11,434 bases of DNA from Vallitalea maricola (GCF_036985595.1 NZ_BTPU01000082.1:1-11434), one strand, 5' to 3'. Positions 1-7,740 are shown, counted from the stretch's first letter. The notes: generated from the sequence alone by a model not told the origin. Program-made: numbers and translations.

Positions 1-200
1 TAGCTAGTAAACCTGCAATCATTTTAGCTGATGAACCTACTGGAAACTTAGATTCAAAAACAGAAGAAGAAGTAATTACTGTAATTAGGAAATCAATTAA
101 AAAATATAATCAGACACTTGTTATGATAACTCATGATGATAGCATAGCTCAGGAAGCAGATAAAATTATAAGGCTTCAAGACGGTAAGGTGGTGAGCTAA
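1..200 (+). CDS. ABC transporter ATP-binding protein, 3' end only (MacB/LolD type)
   Basis: The gene enters from the left edge; the reading frame starts at base 3 and ends with TAA at 198-200. The visible 65 codons cover the C-terminal part of an ABC nucleotide-binding domain. The Walker B segment IILADEP is followed by TGNLDS (D-loop), and the H-loop histidine sits in MITHD. The short tail ends right after the last beta strand, as in the compact LolD/MacB-type ATPases of about 220-230 residues. The fragment is clearly related to the C-terminus of the complete ATPase at 2603-3271, sharing ILADEPTGNLDS, YNQTL, ITHD and IAQEAD. It would supply ATP-driven power to the permease that follows: its stop codon overlaps that permease's ATG by one base, so the two are translationally coupled. 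Walker A and the signature motif lie outside the window, so its integrity cannot be judged. Confidence 0.93.
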   Translation, partial: ASKPAIILADEPTGNLDSKTEEEVITVIRKSIKKYNQTLVMITHDDSIAQEADKIIRLQDGKVVS

Positions 201-2524
201 TGGGAATAGAATATGTTATTGCTAAATCAAACTTAAAAGTTAATAGACAAAAAAGCTTATTAAGTATTATTGCAATTATGCTAACAACTGTACTGTTTAC
301 CTCAGTAGGCATTATATGCATAAAAAATTATGTAGAACAGAAAAATATGATAGAACATTTATATGGTAAAAATCATGGAAGAATTTCGGAATTGCGTAGG
401 GAAGATATTGACTTTATCCAAAAACAAGCTCAGTTAGGGGAATATGCATTTGTAGGGAAAAGTATTGTAGATAAAAATTACATTTCTATTGAGTATAAAG
501 ATCCTATGTTACAAAAATTAAATTTAATTGATATAGATTTAATAGAAGGTAAAGTACCAGAAGCAGAAAATGAAATAATGCTGGATAAAGAAGCAATAGA
601 ATTATTAGGTTACTCACCTAAAATAGGTGAACATATTAAATTAGACTATATTATTGAAGACAAACATTGTGAAACAGAATTTATTTTAGTGGGTATAACA
701 CAAGCAAGAGAGAATTTTAAATTAAAAGGTATTTATTTTGCAGGAGTATCATTAACGTTTTTGGAGAATCATGTAAAGAAAGAGGATTTAAGATTTACTG
801 CTTATATTAGATTTAATGAAAAATTATCTATAACAGAAATAAATGCTAAGTTTAGTCAAATTATTGAAAACATAAATGTGGATAAAAAATATTTGAGGGT
901 AAATGAATTCTATCTTAATACTAAAGTAGTTGAACCAAGCAGTGCTTTATTCGTAATAGTGATAATTCTTATTATTTTTACTTGTGCTTTTTTGATTATT
1001 TATAATATATTTAATATATCTGTTATACATAATATAAAAGCTTATGGAAAAATTATAGCTATAGGTGGGAATAAAAGACAAATGAAGAAAATAGTTTTTT
1101 TTGAAGGGTCCATATTATCTGCCATTGCTATTCCCATAGGAGTTGCTATAGCATATGTTATTAATTTTATTATTATTAACAGGCTTATATCCAAAAACCC
1201 TATAGAATTCTCGGGATATTATTTGATGGTGATTTTAATGTCTGTTGCTATTAGTTATATAACAGTCTTTATTTCTATATTAAAACCAATGAAAATAGCA
1301 TCAAGGATCTCTCCTATAGAAGCTATAAGGCATAATGGAAAGTATAAGACAAAAAAAAGAAAAAAATATTATAAACAACTTACAGTATTTAGGTTGATGT
1401 TAATTAATATATTTAGTCATAAAAAAAGAACTGTTTTAACATTAATGTCAATGTGCTTTAGTAGTATACTAATATTAATTGCTTCTGCTTTTATGAATTC
1501 AGTTAAACCAGAAGATATTGCGTATAAATCTGTTGGTGCAGATTTTATTATAAAATTACATAATTATACAGAAGAGGAATCAAAAACAGTAATTAAATTA
1601 AATCAATTACAACTTAACAATCCACTAGATAAAAGTTTAATTCAACATATTCAATCAATAGACGGGATAAAAAATGTTAAGATACAAAAAAAAGTTAGAG
1701 CTAAGTTAGGTGAGGATTCACTATTTGATAGTGTAAGTTGTATACCACAAGAGGAATTTGATCATTTATTGGGAAAAGCTCCAGTACATGACAAGAATAT
1801 TCTTTTGATAGGAGAAGATGCTAATGTATTTTATTCCTTTAGTGATGGACAAGTATTAAATGTAGTTATATATGATGGTAATAGAAAACTCGAAGAACAA
1901 TTTATTGTGCATATAATAGAAGAAAATGGATTATTTGTATCAGAAGATATAATGTCAAAACTAATTGAAACAAATATAAATTTTAATATATCAATGAATA
2001 TAGATAGAAAGAAATATGAAGATATTAATAGAGAACTACGTTCATTGGTTGATAAAAATGATAACTTGTATATAATAAGTTATTTTGATACGTTAGAAGT
2101 AGTTAAAAAAGCTTTACATACTAAATCTGTTCTAATGTATGGGTTAGCTATTGTAGTTACAATTATTGGATTTATTAATTACATTAATACTATGAGTGCA
2201 AGTATTTTGGCTAGAAAAAAAGAGATTGGAATACTACAAGCAGTTGGTTTATCTAATCGACAGCTTAATAATTTGGTTGAATTAGAAAGTTTATTCTACA
2301 TTATTATTACAATTTTTACAGGATTAACTATTGGTAATGTATCAGGTTATATAATCTGTAATAAAGCTAATGACTTAATGGGTGGACTAACTTATAGCTA
2401 TCCATATATACAGAGTTGTTTATTTGTTGCACTAATGTTAATTGGTCATATAGTTGTTATGAAAATAATAAAAATTAATTTATTTAAAGATTCATTAGTA
2501 AATAGAATTCGCTTTAGTGAATGA
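200..2524 (+). CDS. ABC transporter permease with two FtsX domains (module 1)
   Basis: This is a 774-residue membrane protein of the FtsX/MacB-like permease family. The layout is duplicated. One membrane helix at about 20-42 is followed by an extracytoplasmic domain (about 45-245) and three helices between about 248 and 365. A second helix at about 408-430 is followed by another extracytoplasmic domain (about 432-645) and three more helices between about 650 and 765. Each half carries the cytoplasmic FtsX coupling segment after its second helix: a KAYGKIIAIGGNKRQ-like stretch near 280 and KEIGILQAVGLSNRQ near 676. Such permeases pair with a LolD/MacB-type ATPase and work as mechanotransmission pumps that move lipoproteins, peptides or antibiotics. 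They do not act as classical channels. The start ATG overlaps the stop of the upstream ATPase gene. No MacA-like fusion protein or two-component system is visible, so the substrate is unknown. The frame is intact and of normal length for 8-helix FtsX permeases. Confidence 0.9.
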   Translation: MGIEYVIAKSNLKVNRQKSLLSIIAIMLTTVLFTSVGIICIKNYVEQKNMIEHLYGKNHGRISELRREDIDFIQKQAQLGEYAFVGKSIVDKNYISIEYKDPMLQKLNLIDIDLIEGKVPEAENEIMLDKEAIELLGYSPKIGEHIKLDYIIEDKHCETEFILVGITQARENFKLKGIYFAGVSLTFLENHVKKEDLRFTAYIRFNEKLSITEINAKFSQIIENINVDKKYLRVNEFYLNTKVVEPSSALFVIVIILIIFTCAFLIIYNIFNISVIHNIKAYGKIIAIGGNKRQMKKIVFFEGSILSAIAIPIGVAIAYVINFIIINRLISKNPIEFSGYYLMVILMSVAISYITVFISILKPMKIASRISPIEAIRHNGKYKTKKRKKYYKQLTVFRLMLINIFSHKKRTVLTLMSMCFSSILILIASAFMNSVKPEDIAYKSVGADFIIKLHNYTEEESKTVIKLNQLQLNNPLDKSLIQHIQSIDGIKNVKIQKKVRAKLGEDSLFDSVSCIPQEEFDHLLGKAPVHDKNILLIGEDANVFYSFSDGQVLNVVIYDGNRKLEEQFIVHIIEENGLFVSEDIMSKLIETNINFNISMNIDRKKYEDINRELRSLVDKNDNLYIISYFDTLEVVKKALHTKSVLMYGLAIVVTIIGFINYINTMSASILARKKEIGILQAVGLSNRQLNNLVELESLFYIIITIFTGLTIGNVSGYIICNKANDLMGGLTYSYPYIQSCLFVALMLIGHIVVMKIIKINLFKDSLVNRIRFSE

Positions 2525-2602
2525 TTAATATGATAAGTTAGTTGATAAAATAATACTGTTTAATAATAATCAAAGTTAGTATAACATAGGAGGTATTAAT
2601 AA

Positions 2603-3271
2603 ATGCTAAAAACAAAACAACTGAAAAAATATTTTACTGGAAAAGAATATACAGTAAAAGCTGTTGATGACATCAATCTAGTTGTTGATAAAGGGGAATT
2701 TGTTGCAATAGTTGGTGCATCTGGTTCTGGTAAAACAACGTTACTTAATCTAATAGGAGGTCTTGAACAGCCTACAGAAGGCAAAGTTCTAATTGATAAT
2801 ACAGATATATTTAATATGAATGAAACCAAGAGGACTATTTTTAGAAGAAGAAAAATAGGATTCGTTTTTCAGAGTTATAATCTTATACCCATTATTAATG
2901 CATGGGATAATATTATATTACCAATTGAACTAGATGGAAGGGAAGTTGATGAAAAATACATAACTGATTTAATGAAAACACTGAAAATATATGACCGTAG
3001 GGAACATCTACCTAATGCTTTATCAGGAGGTCAAAAACAGAGGGTAGCAATAGCAAGAGCTTTAGCATCCAATCCTTCTATCATCTTGGCTGATGAACCT
3101 ACAGGGAATCTTGATTCAGAAAATAGTGAAGAAGTGTTGCATTTACTCAAAAAAACAGTAAAATTATATAATCAGACACTACTATTAATAACACATGATG
3201 AAAAAATAGCTCAAGAAGCTGATAGAATAGTTAAACTAAAAGATGGAACAATCGTAGAAGAGGGAAGGTGA
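2603..3271 (+). CDS. ABC transporter ATP-binding protein (MacB/LolD type, module 2)
   Basis: This is a complete 222-residue ATPase with every catalytic motif in place. Walker A is GASGSGKTT (38-46), the Q-loop glutamine is Q90 in FVFQSYNL, and the signature is LSGGQKQR (140-147). Walker B is IILADE (160-165), followed by PTGNLDS, and the H-loop is H198 in LITHD. Length and the motif style FVFQSYNL plus ADEPTGNLDS place it in the LolD/MacB/FtsE-like group that serves FtsX-type permeases. An AGGAGG ribosome-binding site at 2588-2593, nine bases before the ATG, supports this start. A 78-base gap separates it from the preceding permease, and its stop lies only four bases before the next permease's ATG, so it is most likely the partner of the 3276-5648 protein. 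It resembles the truncated ATPase at the left edge, which suggests module duplication. A minus-strand frame across 2596-2829 is only a shadow. Confidence 0.95.
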   Translation: MLKTKQLKKYFTGKEYTVKAVDDINLVVDKGEFVAIVGASGSGKTTLLNLIGGLEQPTEGKVLIDNTDIFNMNETKRTIFRRRKIGFVFQSYNLIPIINAWDNIILPIELDGREVDEKYITDLMKTLKIYDRREHLPNALSGGQKQRVAIARALASNPSIILADEPTGNLDSENSEEVLHLLKKTVKLYNQTLLLITHDEKIAQEADRIVKLKDGTIVEEGR

Positions 3272-3275
3272 TAAT

Positions 3276-5648
3276 ATGAAATGCATTAAAAAATTATCAA
3301 AAGCATATTTATCATCATCCAAATTACGAAGGAAATTAGTTATATGGTCTATAGTATTATCGACTATTCTAGTATTATCAATTGGTAATTTATATGTTGG
3401 ACGTATTATAAGTAATACCATGCATTATGAAGAGAAAATGGCTACATATGATGGGTATTTTACTAATGTGACCCAAAGACAAATAGATGAAGTCAAGGAT
3501 AATGATAATGTAATTAATAGTTCGTTGAAAACTGTATTGACTAAATTAGCTGATTTCGATAATAGAAGATTTTATTTGGAAAATGCTGATTCAGAGTATA
3601 TGGATAGGTTTAATTATAAAATAGAAGAAGGAGCATATCCTAACAGAGAAAATGAAATAGCATTAACAAGAAGTATTATAGAAGGACAAGACTTTAATAT
3701 AGGAGATTACATTACTCTTAATCTAATAAATAAGGACAAATCAGTAGAATCAAAAAAATTCATTTTAACTGGAATAGTAAAAGCCAGAGGGTATGACAAA
3801 AATAAAAACACAGGCTTTATCAGTCAAGAATATATAGATAATGCAAATCCAAACGAATTAGATAGTGTTATATTTGTTTCTGTAAAGAAAACATTTGATA
3901 AAATTAGTCTATTTAATGAAATTGCTAAAACATCAGGTATAGATAAAAAAAATGTAAGGTATAGATCTGGTTTGCAAAATTCAGTTGAATATATCTTGGT
4001 TGTTTTATTGGTTGTTATCCTAAGTATTATTACTATAAGTAATATTTTTTCTTATGCATTAATTGAAAGGGTTAATACAATAGGGTTATTAAAAGCTGTT
4101 GGTATGACTAATAAACAATTACGAAGGTTATTCACAAAAGAGGGGATTTATTATTATATAAATGGTGCATTTATTGGTATTGTAATAGGTATATTATTTA
4201 ATAGTTTTAGTCTTAACAGTCAATATAAAAGCTATTATGAAGACAAGTTTACTTTAGTTGAGTATATTAAAACATATGTATCGATAGCTTTTAGGGATAA
4301 TCTATACTTAAGTCTATTAATAATTACATTACTTTTAGAAGCAGTGGGTGTTTGGTTAGCTTTAAAAATACCTAGTAAAAAAATTAAAAAAATGTCAATA
4401 GTTGATTCAATTCATTTTATTGATAAGGTAAAGGTAAAAAGAAACAAAATGAAAAAAAGAAAATTTAATAACCCTGCGTTGAAACTAGCTTATGTTAATC
4501 TTAATAACAATCGTTTTAAAACAGTCTTGTCAGTTCTAACTATTAGCATTAATGTTGTTCTGTTTTTATATTTTACTCATTTCTTTTCTTATGCTTTTTC
4601 AGATTTTATGGTAACAAGAGGTTTAGTAGGAGATATCCAAATATCAGGTATAGATTATGATGATATGATATATATTGATGAAATAGAAGGTATAGAACGT
4701 AAGAATATAGAAGTTAGAGGAATTGGAAAGACACCTATTGATGAAATAGAAATTGATCAAAGTTATACAGAAAAAAATGAACAATTACAAAAATATAAGG
4801 ATAACAATGAGGATGCTGATATTAATTTATATAGTTACAATGACAATATGTTGGAATGCAGATATAAGTATATGAAGACACCATATACTCTTGAAGAATT
4901 GAAGACTATGAAAAATTGGTGTATTGTTTTTGATGTATTTGATGAATATGATTATGATATAGGGGAAACTTTTATTATCAATAATCAAGAAATTAGAGTA
5001 GTAGGAGAAATCAGTTTATATCATTACACTAAATACATTACTCCACCATTGTTAATCAGTAAGAATTTCACAAATGATGCTTTTAACAAAAATGAACTAG
5101 GTTATTCTCTAGTTGGATTAAATATTGAAAAAGATAGATATGATGATGTTAAAAATAAAATAGTTGAAAAATTTCAATATGACGAAGAGGTTTACACTAC
5201 TTATATTGACGTAGAATTAAAAAAATTGTATCAAAATAAAGCAAATGCTTTTGTAATGATAAACTCATTTATTGGTATGATAGCTATGATAAGTTTATGT
5301 ATGTTAGTTAATATCATGTATACATCTATAGTAAATAGAAAAAGAGAATTCGGTATGTTAAGAGCTATTGGAATGACTAAGAAACAATTTAATAAATATC
5401 TTGTTTTTGAAGGTAATATACTAATATCTTTTATTACTATAATAAGTATTCCAGCAGGATATTTTATAACAAAATTGTCTTTTGATGATTTTTCAAGCAT
5501 TCCAGAAAATAGTGAATTTATATTTAAATTTCCTTATTGGTGTTTAATAATAATTCCAATATACTATATTATTATTAGGCTGATAATTAAAATGAGTTTG
5601 AAACGGATGGATAAAGAAAGTGTCGTTGATTTAATAAGATGGATTTAA
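3276..5648 (+). CDS. ABC transporter permease with two FtsX domains (module 2)
   Basis: This is a 790-residue permease with the same duplicated FtsX plan as the 200-2524 protein. It has one helix at about 22-45, an extracytoplasmic domain (about 46-235), then helices near 237-262, 290-312 and 343-365. A further helix lies near 411-433, with a second extracytoplasmic domain (about 435-650) and three helices between about 655 and 775. FtsX coupling segments are visible as NTIGLLKAVGMTNKQ near 265 and REFGMLRAIGMTKKQ near 690. The second outer domain is very acidic and rich in Asp, Glu, Tyr and Asn around residues 455-540, which differs from module 1 and may reflect a different ligand. A GGAAGG-like ribosome-binding site at the end of the ATPase gene (about 3263-3268) precedes the ATG. 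Substrate unknown: peptide export or resistance, or lipoprotein handling, are all possible. No clear intrinsic terminator follows the TAA. Confidence 0.9.
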   Translation: MKCIKKLSKAYLSSSKLRRKLVIWSIVLSTILVLSIGNLYVGRIISNTMHYEEKMATYDGYFTNVTQRQIDEVKDNDNVINSSLKTVLTKLADFDNRRFYLENADSEYMDRFNYKIEEGAYPNRENEIALTRSIIEGQDFNIGDYITLNLINKDKSVESKKFILTGIVKARGYDKNKNTGFISQEYIDNANPNELDSVIFVSVKKTFDKISLFNEIAKTSGIDKKNVRYRSGLQNSVEYILVVLLVVILSIITISNIFSYALIERVNTIGLLKAVGMTNKQLRRLFTKEGIYYYINGAFIGIVIGILFNSFSLNSQYKSYYEDKFTLVEYIKTYVSIAFRDNLYLSLLIITLLLEAVGVWLALKIPSKKIKKMSIVDSIHFIDKVKVKRNKMKKRKFNNPALKLAYVNLNNNRFKTVLSVLTISINVVLFLYFTHFFSYAFSDFMVTRGLVGDIQISGIDYDDMIYIDEIEGIERKNIEVRGIGKTPIDEIEIDQSYTEKNEQLQKYKDNNEDADINLYSYNDNMLECRYKYMKTPYTLEELKTMKNWCIVFDVFDEYDYDIGETFIINNQEIRVVGEISLYHYTKYITPPLLISKNFTNDAFNKNELGYSLVGLNIEKDRYDDVKNKIVEKFQYDEEVYTTYIDVELKKLYQNKANAFVMINSFIGMIAMISLCMLVNIMYTSIVNRKREFGMLRAIGMTKKQFNKYLVFEGNILISFITIISIPAGYFITKLSFDDFSSIPENSEFIFKFPYWCLIIIPIYYIIIRLIIKMSLKRMDKESVVDLIRWI

Positions 5649-5845
5649 CTAACTTACAAAGAAAATATTCTAAGGGATAAAAAATTTGACATAATATTAT
5701 GCTAAATGAATGGTTGGAAATAATAAAAACCATAAAACTATATAAAAACTTATTTTTAGAAGTTGTAATAATGATAAATACATACATTGTTAAAATAAAA
5801 ATGAAGGTTAATAAATAAAAAGTTGCATAAATCTATAAACATGTA
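5649..5845. other. Intergenic stretch without a recognisable gene
   Basis: This is very AT-rich sequence between the second permease and the glnK promoter. Short frames on the minus strand here lack ribosome-binding sites and any recognisable protein character. I see no convincing intrinsic terminator for the ABC operon. A small inverted repeat, AACTT/AAGTT around 5748-5765, has no T-tract behind it. A TTGACA at 5686-5691 has no matching -10 box. Confidence 0.5.
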
Positions 5846-5873
5846 TTGACATATTCTCAAATTCGTATATAAT
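5846..5873 (+). promoter_or_regulatory. Sigma-A-type promoter of the glnK-amtB operon
   Basis: A perfect -35 box TTGACA (5846-5851) and a perfect -10 box TATAAT (5868-5873) are separated by 16 bases. Transcription would begin near 5880 and give a leader of about 240 bases before glnK. This is the strongest promoter match in the window and lies just upstream of the attenuation structure. I saw no TnrA/GlnR-like dyad beside it, consistent with control being exerted in the RNA leader. Confidence 0.8.
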
Positions 5874-5937
5874 GGATATATAAATATTGAACATAAGTTA
5901 CATGATAATCTTTTTAAATAAACAACTTTCATAATAA

Positions 5938-5980
5938 TAAATACAAAGATGTATTTAAATTTTGTAGACAAAGTGGTCTA
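5938..5980 (+). promoter_or_regulatory. ANTAR-type tandem-hairpin antiterminator RNA
   Basis: Two small hairpins stand in tandem in the leader. Hairpin 1 has the stem TAAATAC/GTATTTA (5938-5944 with 5951-5957) and the six-base loop AAAGAT. Hairpin 2 has the stem TAGAC/GTCTA (5965-5969 with 5976-5980) and the six-base loop AAAGTG. Both loops have A at position 1 and G at position 4, the hallmark of RNA targets of ANTAR-domain antiterminator proteins. These targets are known to occur upstream of nitrogen-metabolism genes in Firmicutes. The 3' arm of hairpin 2 (5976-5980) is also part of the 5' arm of the terminator that follows, so the two folds exclude each other. The expected mechanism is that a signal-activated ANTAR regulator, encoded outside the window, holds the two hairpins and allows read-through into glnK. 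The fold is seen in the sequence; the protein partner is inferred. Confidence 0.82.
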
Positions 5981-6013
5981 TGTACTCTAACAAGAGTACG
6001 TAGGCCTTTTTTT
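5975..6013 (+). terminator. Leader intrinsic terminator (attenuator) before glnK
   Basis: A 13-base-pair stem is formed by 5975-5987 and 5994-6006. It has two G-U pairs, no mismatch and the six-base loop TAACAA, and is followed by seven T residues (6007-6013). It lies 107 bases before the glnK start and would end transcription from the promoter at 5846-5873. Its 5' arm shares bases 5975-5980 with the loop end and 3' arm of antiterminator hairpin 2, which makes it a conditional terminator. Confidence 0.9.
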
Positions 6014-6119
6014 GTTCTCTTTTATGGAAGTTTCCTACGGAAGATACCACTTAGGTGCTTTTCTAGTGTTTTAAAAAAGATTAGCTAACCTATGTTCTAG
6101 TAAAAGAAGGAGGCTAAAA

Positions 6120-6467
6120 ATGAATAAAATAACCAAAATTGATATTATTACTAGACCTAGTAAAGTAGAAGAGTTAAAAGAAGCATTTAATGAAATAGGT
6201 ATTACGGGTATGACATTTTCACATGTATTAGGATGTGGACAGCAAAAAGGTAAAACAAAATATTACAGGGGTAACAAATACAGTATTGATTTATTACCAA
6301 AATCAAAAATTGAGGTAGTGGTTTGTGAAGTGCCAGTGGAAGTAGTTGTTGAGACAGCACAAGAAGTACTTAGGACAGGGGAAATAGGGGACGGTAAAAT
6401 TTTTATATATCCAGTAGAGAATGTAATAAAAGTTCGTACTGGTGAAGAAGGCGTAGACGCTTTATAA
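6120..6467 (+). CDS. glnK: PII family nitrogen regulatory protein (GlnK/GlnB)
   Basis: This 115-residue protein matches PII over its whole length. The N-terminal strand is followed by GITGMT (27-32), then the T-loop with GQQKGKTKYYRG (40-51) and NKY. Tyr54 corresponds to the uridylylated Tyr51 of E. coli GlnB. LPK (59-61) and IEVVV follow, and the B-loop reads TGEIGDGKIF (86-95) with the ATP-binding lysine K93. The C-terminal RTGEEG lies near 106-111. PII trimers bind ATP/ADP and 2-oxoglutarate and, when nitrogen is plentiful, insert their T-loops into the ammonium channel. Linkage to the amtB gene just downstream makes the GlnK-type role likely; glnB is the other possible name. A strong AAGGAGG at 6107-6113, six bases before the ATG, sets the start. 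Expression is probably controlled by the upstream ANTAR-type attenuator. Nothing appears missing. The tyrosine is conserved, but whether it is modified in this organism cannot be told. Confidence 0.96.
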   Translation: MNKITKIDIITRPSKVEELKEAFNEIGITGMTFSHVLGCGQQKGKTKYYRGNKYSIDLLPKSKIEVVVCEVPVEVVVETAQEVLRTGEIGDGKIFIYPVENVIKVRTGEEGVDAL

Positions 6468-6482
6468 AATAAATATAATGAC

Positions 6483-6490
6483 AGGAGTGG
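6483..6490 (+). promoter_or_regulatory. Ribosome-binding site that sets the amtB start at 6499
   Basis: AGGAGTGG lies 8-15 bases before the ATG at 6499. An earlier in-frame ATG at 6478 has no Shine-Dalgarno-like sequence, only A/T-rich bases, and would place this purine block inside the coding region. The 6499 start gives an N-terminus that leads directly into the first membrane helix, as expected for an Amt protein without a long leader. Confidence 0.7.
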
Positions 6491-6498
6491 AATTTTTA

Positions 6499-6852
6499 AT
6501 GGATGAGATTAAGTTTATTTTGGATAACATATGGATTTTAATAGCTACAACATTAGTATTTTTTATGCAAGCAGGATTTGCAATGGTAGAAACAGGATTT
6601 ACTAGAGCAAAAAATGCGGGGAATATAATAATGAAGAATTTAATGGACTTTGCCATTGGTTCAATAATGTTTTGGGTAATTGGATATGGTTTGATGTACG
6701 GAAAATCAATAGGAGGATTAATTGGAACTCCTGATTTACTATTTCTAAATAATACTGATTATACAGCGCTTATATTTCAAACAGTTTTTTGTGCTACAGC
6801 GGCTACCATAGTATCAGGTGCAATGGCAGAAAGAACCAAGTTTATATCCTAA
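6499..6852 (+). CDS. amtB: Ammonium transporter AmtB, N-terminal part, ended by in-frame stop
   Basis: These 117 residues are the start of an Amt/Mep/Rh ammonium channel, covering roughly the first three of eleven membrane helices. Recognisable family features are MQAGFAMVETG in helix 1 (23-33), KNAGNIIMKN (38-47) and the FQTVF segment (93-97). F93, Q94 and F97 of that segment correspond to F103, Q104 and F107 of the E. coli periplasmic gate. AERTKF (110-115) closes the helix. Translation then stops at TAA (6850-6852). The next codon onward, in the same frame, continues the family sequence without loss, so one codon interrupts an otherwise complete gene of about 411 codons. Intact relatives usually have a tyrosine at this position (…SAYLIYS…), and TAT or TAC to TAA is a single-base change. 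The gene may be a recent pseudogene, a split gene, or intact and misread. It follows glnK in the same operon. This fragment alone could not form a channel. Confidence 0.85.
   Translation: MDEIKFILDNIWILIATTLVFFMQAGFAMVETGFTRAKNAGNIIMKNLMDFAIGSIMFWVIGYGLMYGKSIGGLIGTPDLLFLNNTDYTALIFQTVFCATAATIVSGAMAERTKFIS
6850..6852 (+). other. In-frame TAA followed directly by ATG inside amtB
   Basis: The codons read ATA TCC TAA ATG ATA TAT. The stop and the next ATG touch, with no frame change between the two halves of amtB. TAA is an ordinary stop elsewhere in the window: it ends both glnK and the C-terminal amtB part, among others. Stop-codon reassignment is therefore unlikely. The arrangement could allow a terminating ribosome to restart on the adjacent ATG. 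I see no Shine-Dalgarno sequence just upstream. Confidence 0.95.
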
Positions 6853-7734
6853 ATGATATATAGTTTCTTCATATCAGTAATAATATATCCGGTAGCTGGG
6901 CATTGGATATGGGGTGGAGGGTGGTTGAGTCAACTTGGCTTCCATGACTTTGCAGGTTCAACTGTTGTCCATTCAGTTGGAGGATGGTGTGCTTTGGTTG
7001 GAGCTTCTATCATCGGACCACGTATAGGAAAATATACGAAAGATGGAAAATCAAAAGCTATACCGGGACATAGTTTGACATTAGGTGCATTAGGGGTATT
7101 TATACTATGGTTTGGATGGTTTGGTTTTAACCCAGGTTCTCAGTTGGCAGCTTCATCTGGGGCAGATATAGCATCAATATCAAAAATATTTGTTACAACG
7201 AACTTGGCGGCTGCAATTTCTGCTATTGTAACTATGAGTGTTACGTGGATAAGATACAAAAAGCCAGATGTTTCAATGACCCTAAATGGTGCATTAGCAG
7301 GACTTGTTGCAATAACTGCAGGATGTGCAGTGGTTACTCCTGTAGGAGCTGTCATGATAGGTATTATTTCAGGTGTAGCTATAATATTTGGTATAGAATT
7401 TATTGACAAGATACTGAAAATTGATGACCCAGTAGGAGCTATTGGTGTACACGGAATATGTGGAGCATTGGGAACTATCTGCGTTGGTTTATTTTCAGCA
7501 GATGCAGAAGTTGGATTAGGTCTATTCTATGGAGGTGGAGTTAGACAATTAGGTGTTCAGGCATTAGGAGTAGCTACCGTAGCAGCTTGGGTAATAGCAA
7601 CTGCATTTATCATCTTCAAAGCAGTTGATTTGACTATTGGATTAAGAGTTAATAAAAAAGAAGAGAATATAGGATTAGATATAGAAGAACATGGTATAGA
7701 GAGTTATGCTGATTTTGAGATAAAGGTAATGTAA
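6853..7734 (+). CDS. amtB: Ammonium transporter AmtB, C-terminal part after the in-frame stop
   Basis: These 293 residues continue the AmtB fold from the middle of a membrane helix to the cytoplasmic tail. The key residues of the conduction path are kept. W20 (of HWIWGGG), D32 and H40 (of HDFAGSTVVH) correspond to E. coli W148, D160 and H168. F92 and S96 in WFGFNPGS correspond to F215 and S219, and H200 in GVHGICG corresponds to H318. The tail carries GLRV (263-266), then GLDIEEHG (274-281), the conserved C-terminal region that meets GlnK. No frameshift or further stop is present, so decay, if any, has only just begun. If translated separately, it would depend on re-initiation at the ATG directly after the stop and would start inside a helix; two co-made halves could in principle assemble. 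The full-length product with GlnK would import ammonium under nitrogen limitation. The gene ends 54 bases before the convergent btuD-like gene. Confidence 0.87.
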   Translation: MIYSFFISVIIYPVAGHWIWGGGWLSQLGFHDFAGSTVVHSVGGWCALVGASIIGPRIGKYTKDGKSKAIPGHSLTLGALGVFILWFGWFGFNPGSQLAASSGADIASISKIFVTTNLAAAISAIVTMSVTWIRYKKPDVSMTLNGALAGLVAITAGCAVVTPVGAVMIGIISGVAIIFGIEFIDKILKIDDPVGAIGVHGICGALGTICVGLFSADAEVGLGLFYGGGVRQLGVQALGVATVAAWVIATAFIIFKAVDLTIGLRVNKKEENIGLDIEEHGIESYADFEIKVM

Positions 7735-7740
7735 TATAAT

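Noticed and set aside
2542..2569. Possible promoter TTGATA…TAATAA between permease 1 and ATPase 2
   Set aside because: The -10 match is poor. The 78-base gap may simply be intra-operonic.
2535..2580. Direct repeat AAGTTAGT (2535-2542 and 2573-2580) before ATPase 2, as a possible operator
   Set aside because: Eight-base AT-rich words recur by chance; the same word appears near 10920 and inverted near 5647.
5686..5714. TTGACA at 5686-5691 as a promoter
   Set aside because: No acceptable -10 box at 16-18 bases spacing.
5587..5971. Two short minus-strand frames across the glnK promoter region
   Set aside because: No ribosome-binding sites. They overlap the permease end, the promoter and the leader structure, and their composition reflects AT-rich spacer.
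6478..6498. Earlier amtB start at ATG 6478
   Set aside because: It has no ribosome-binding site of its own and would place the good AGGAGTGG inside the coding region. The 6499 start is preferred.
6850..6852. TAA reassigned to an amino acid in this organism
   Set aside because: TAA properly ends the left-edge ATPase, permease 2, glnK, the amtB C-terminal part and the btu genes at the expected family lengths.
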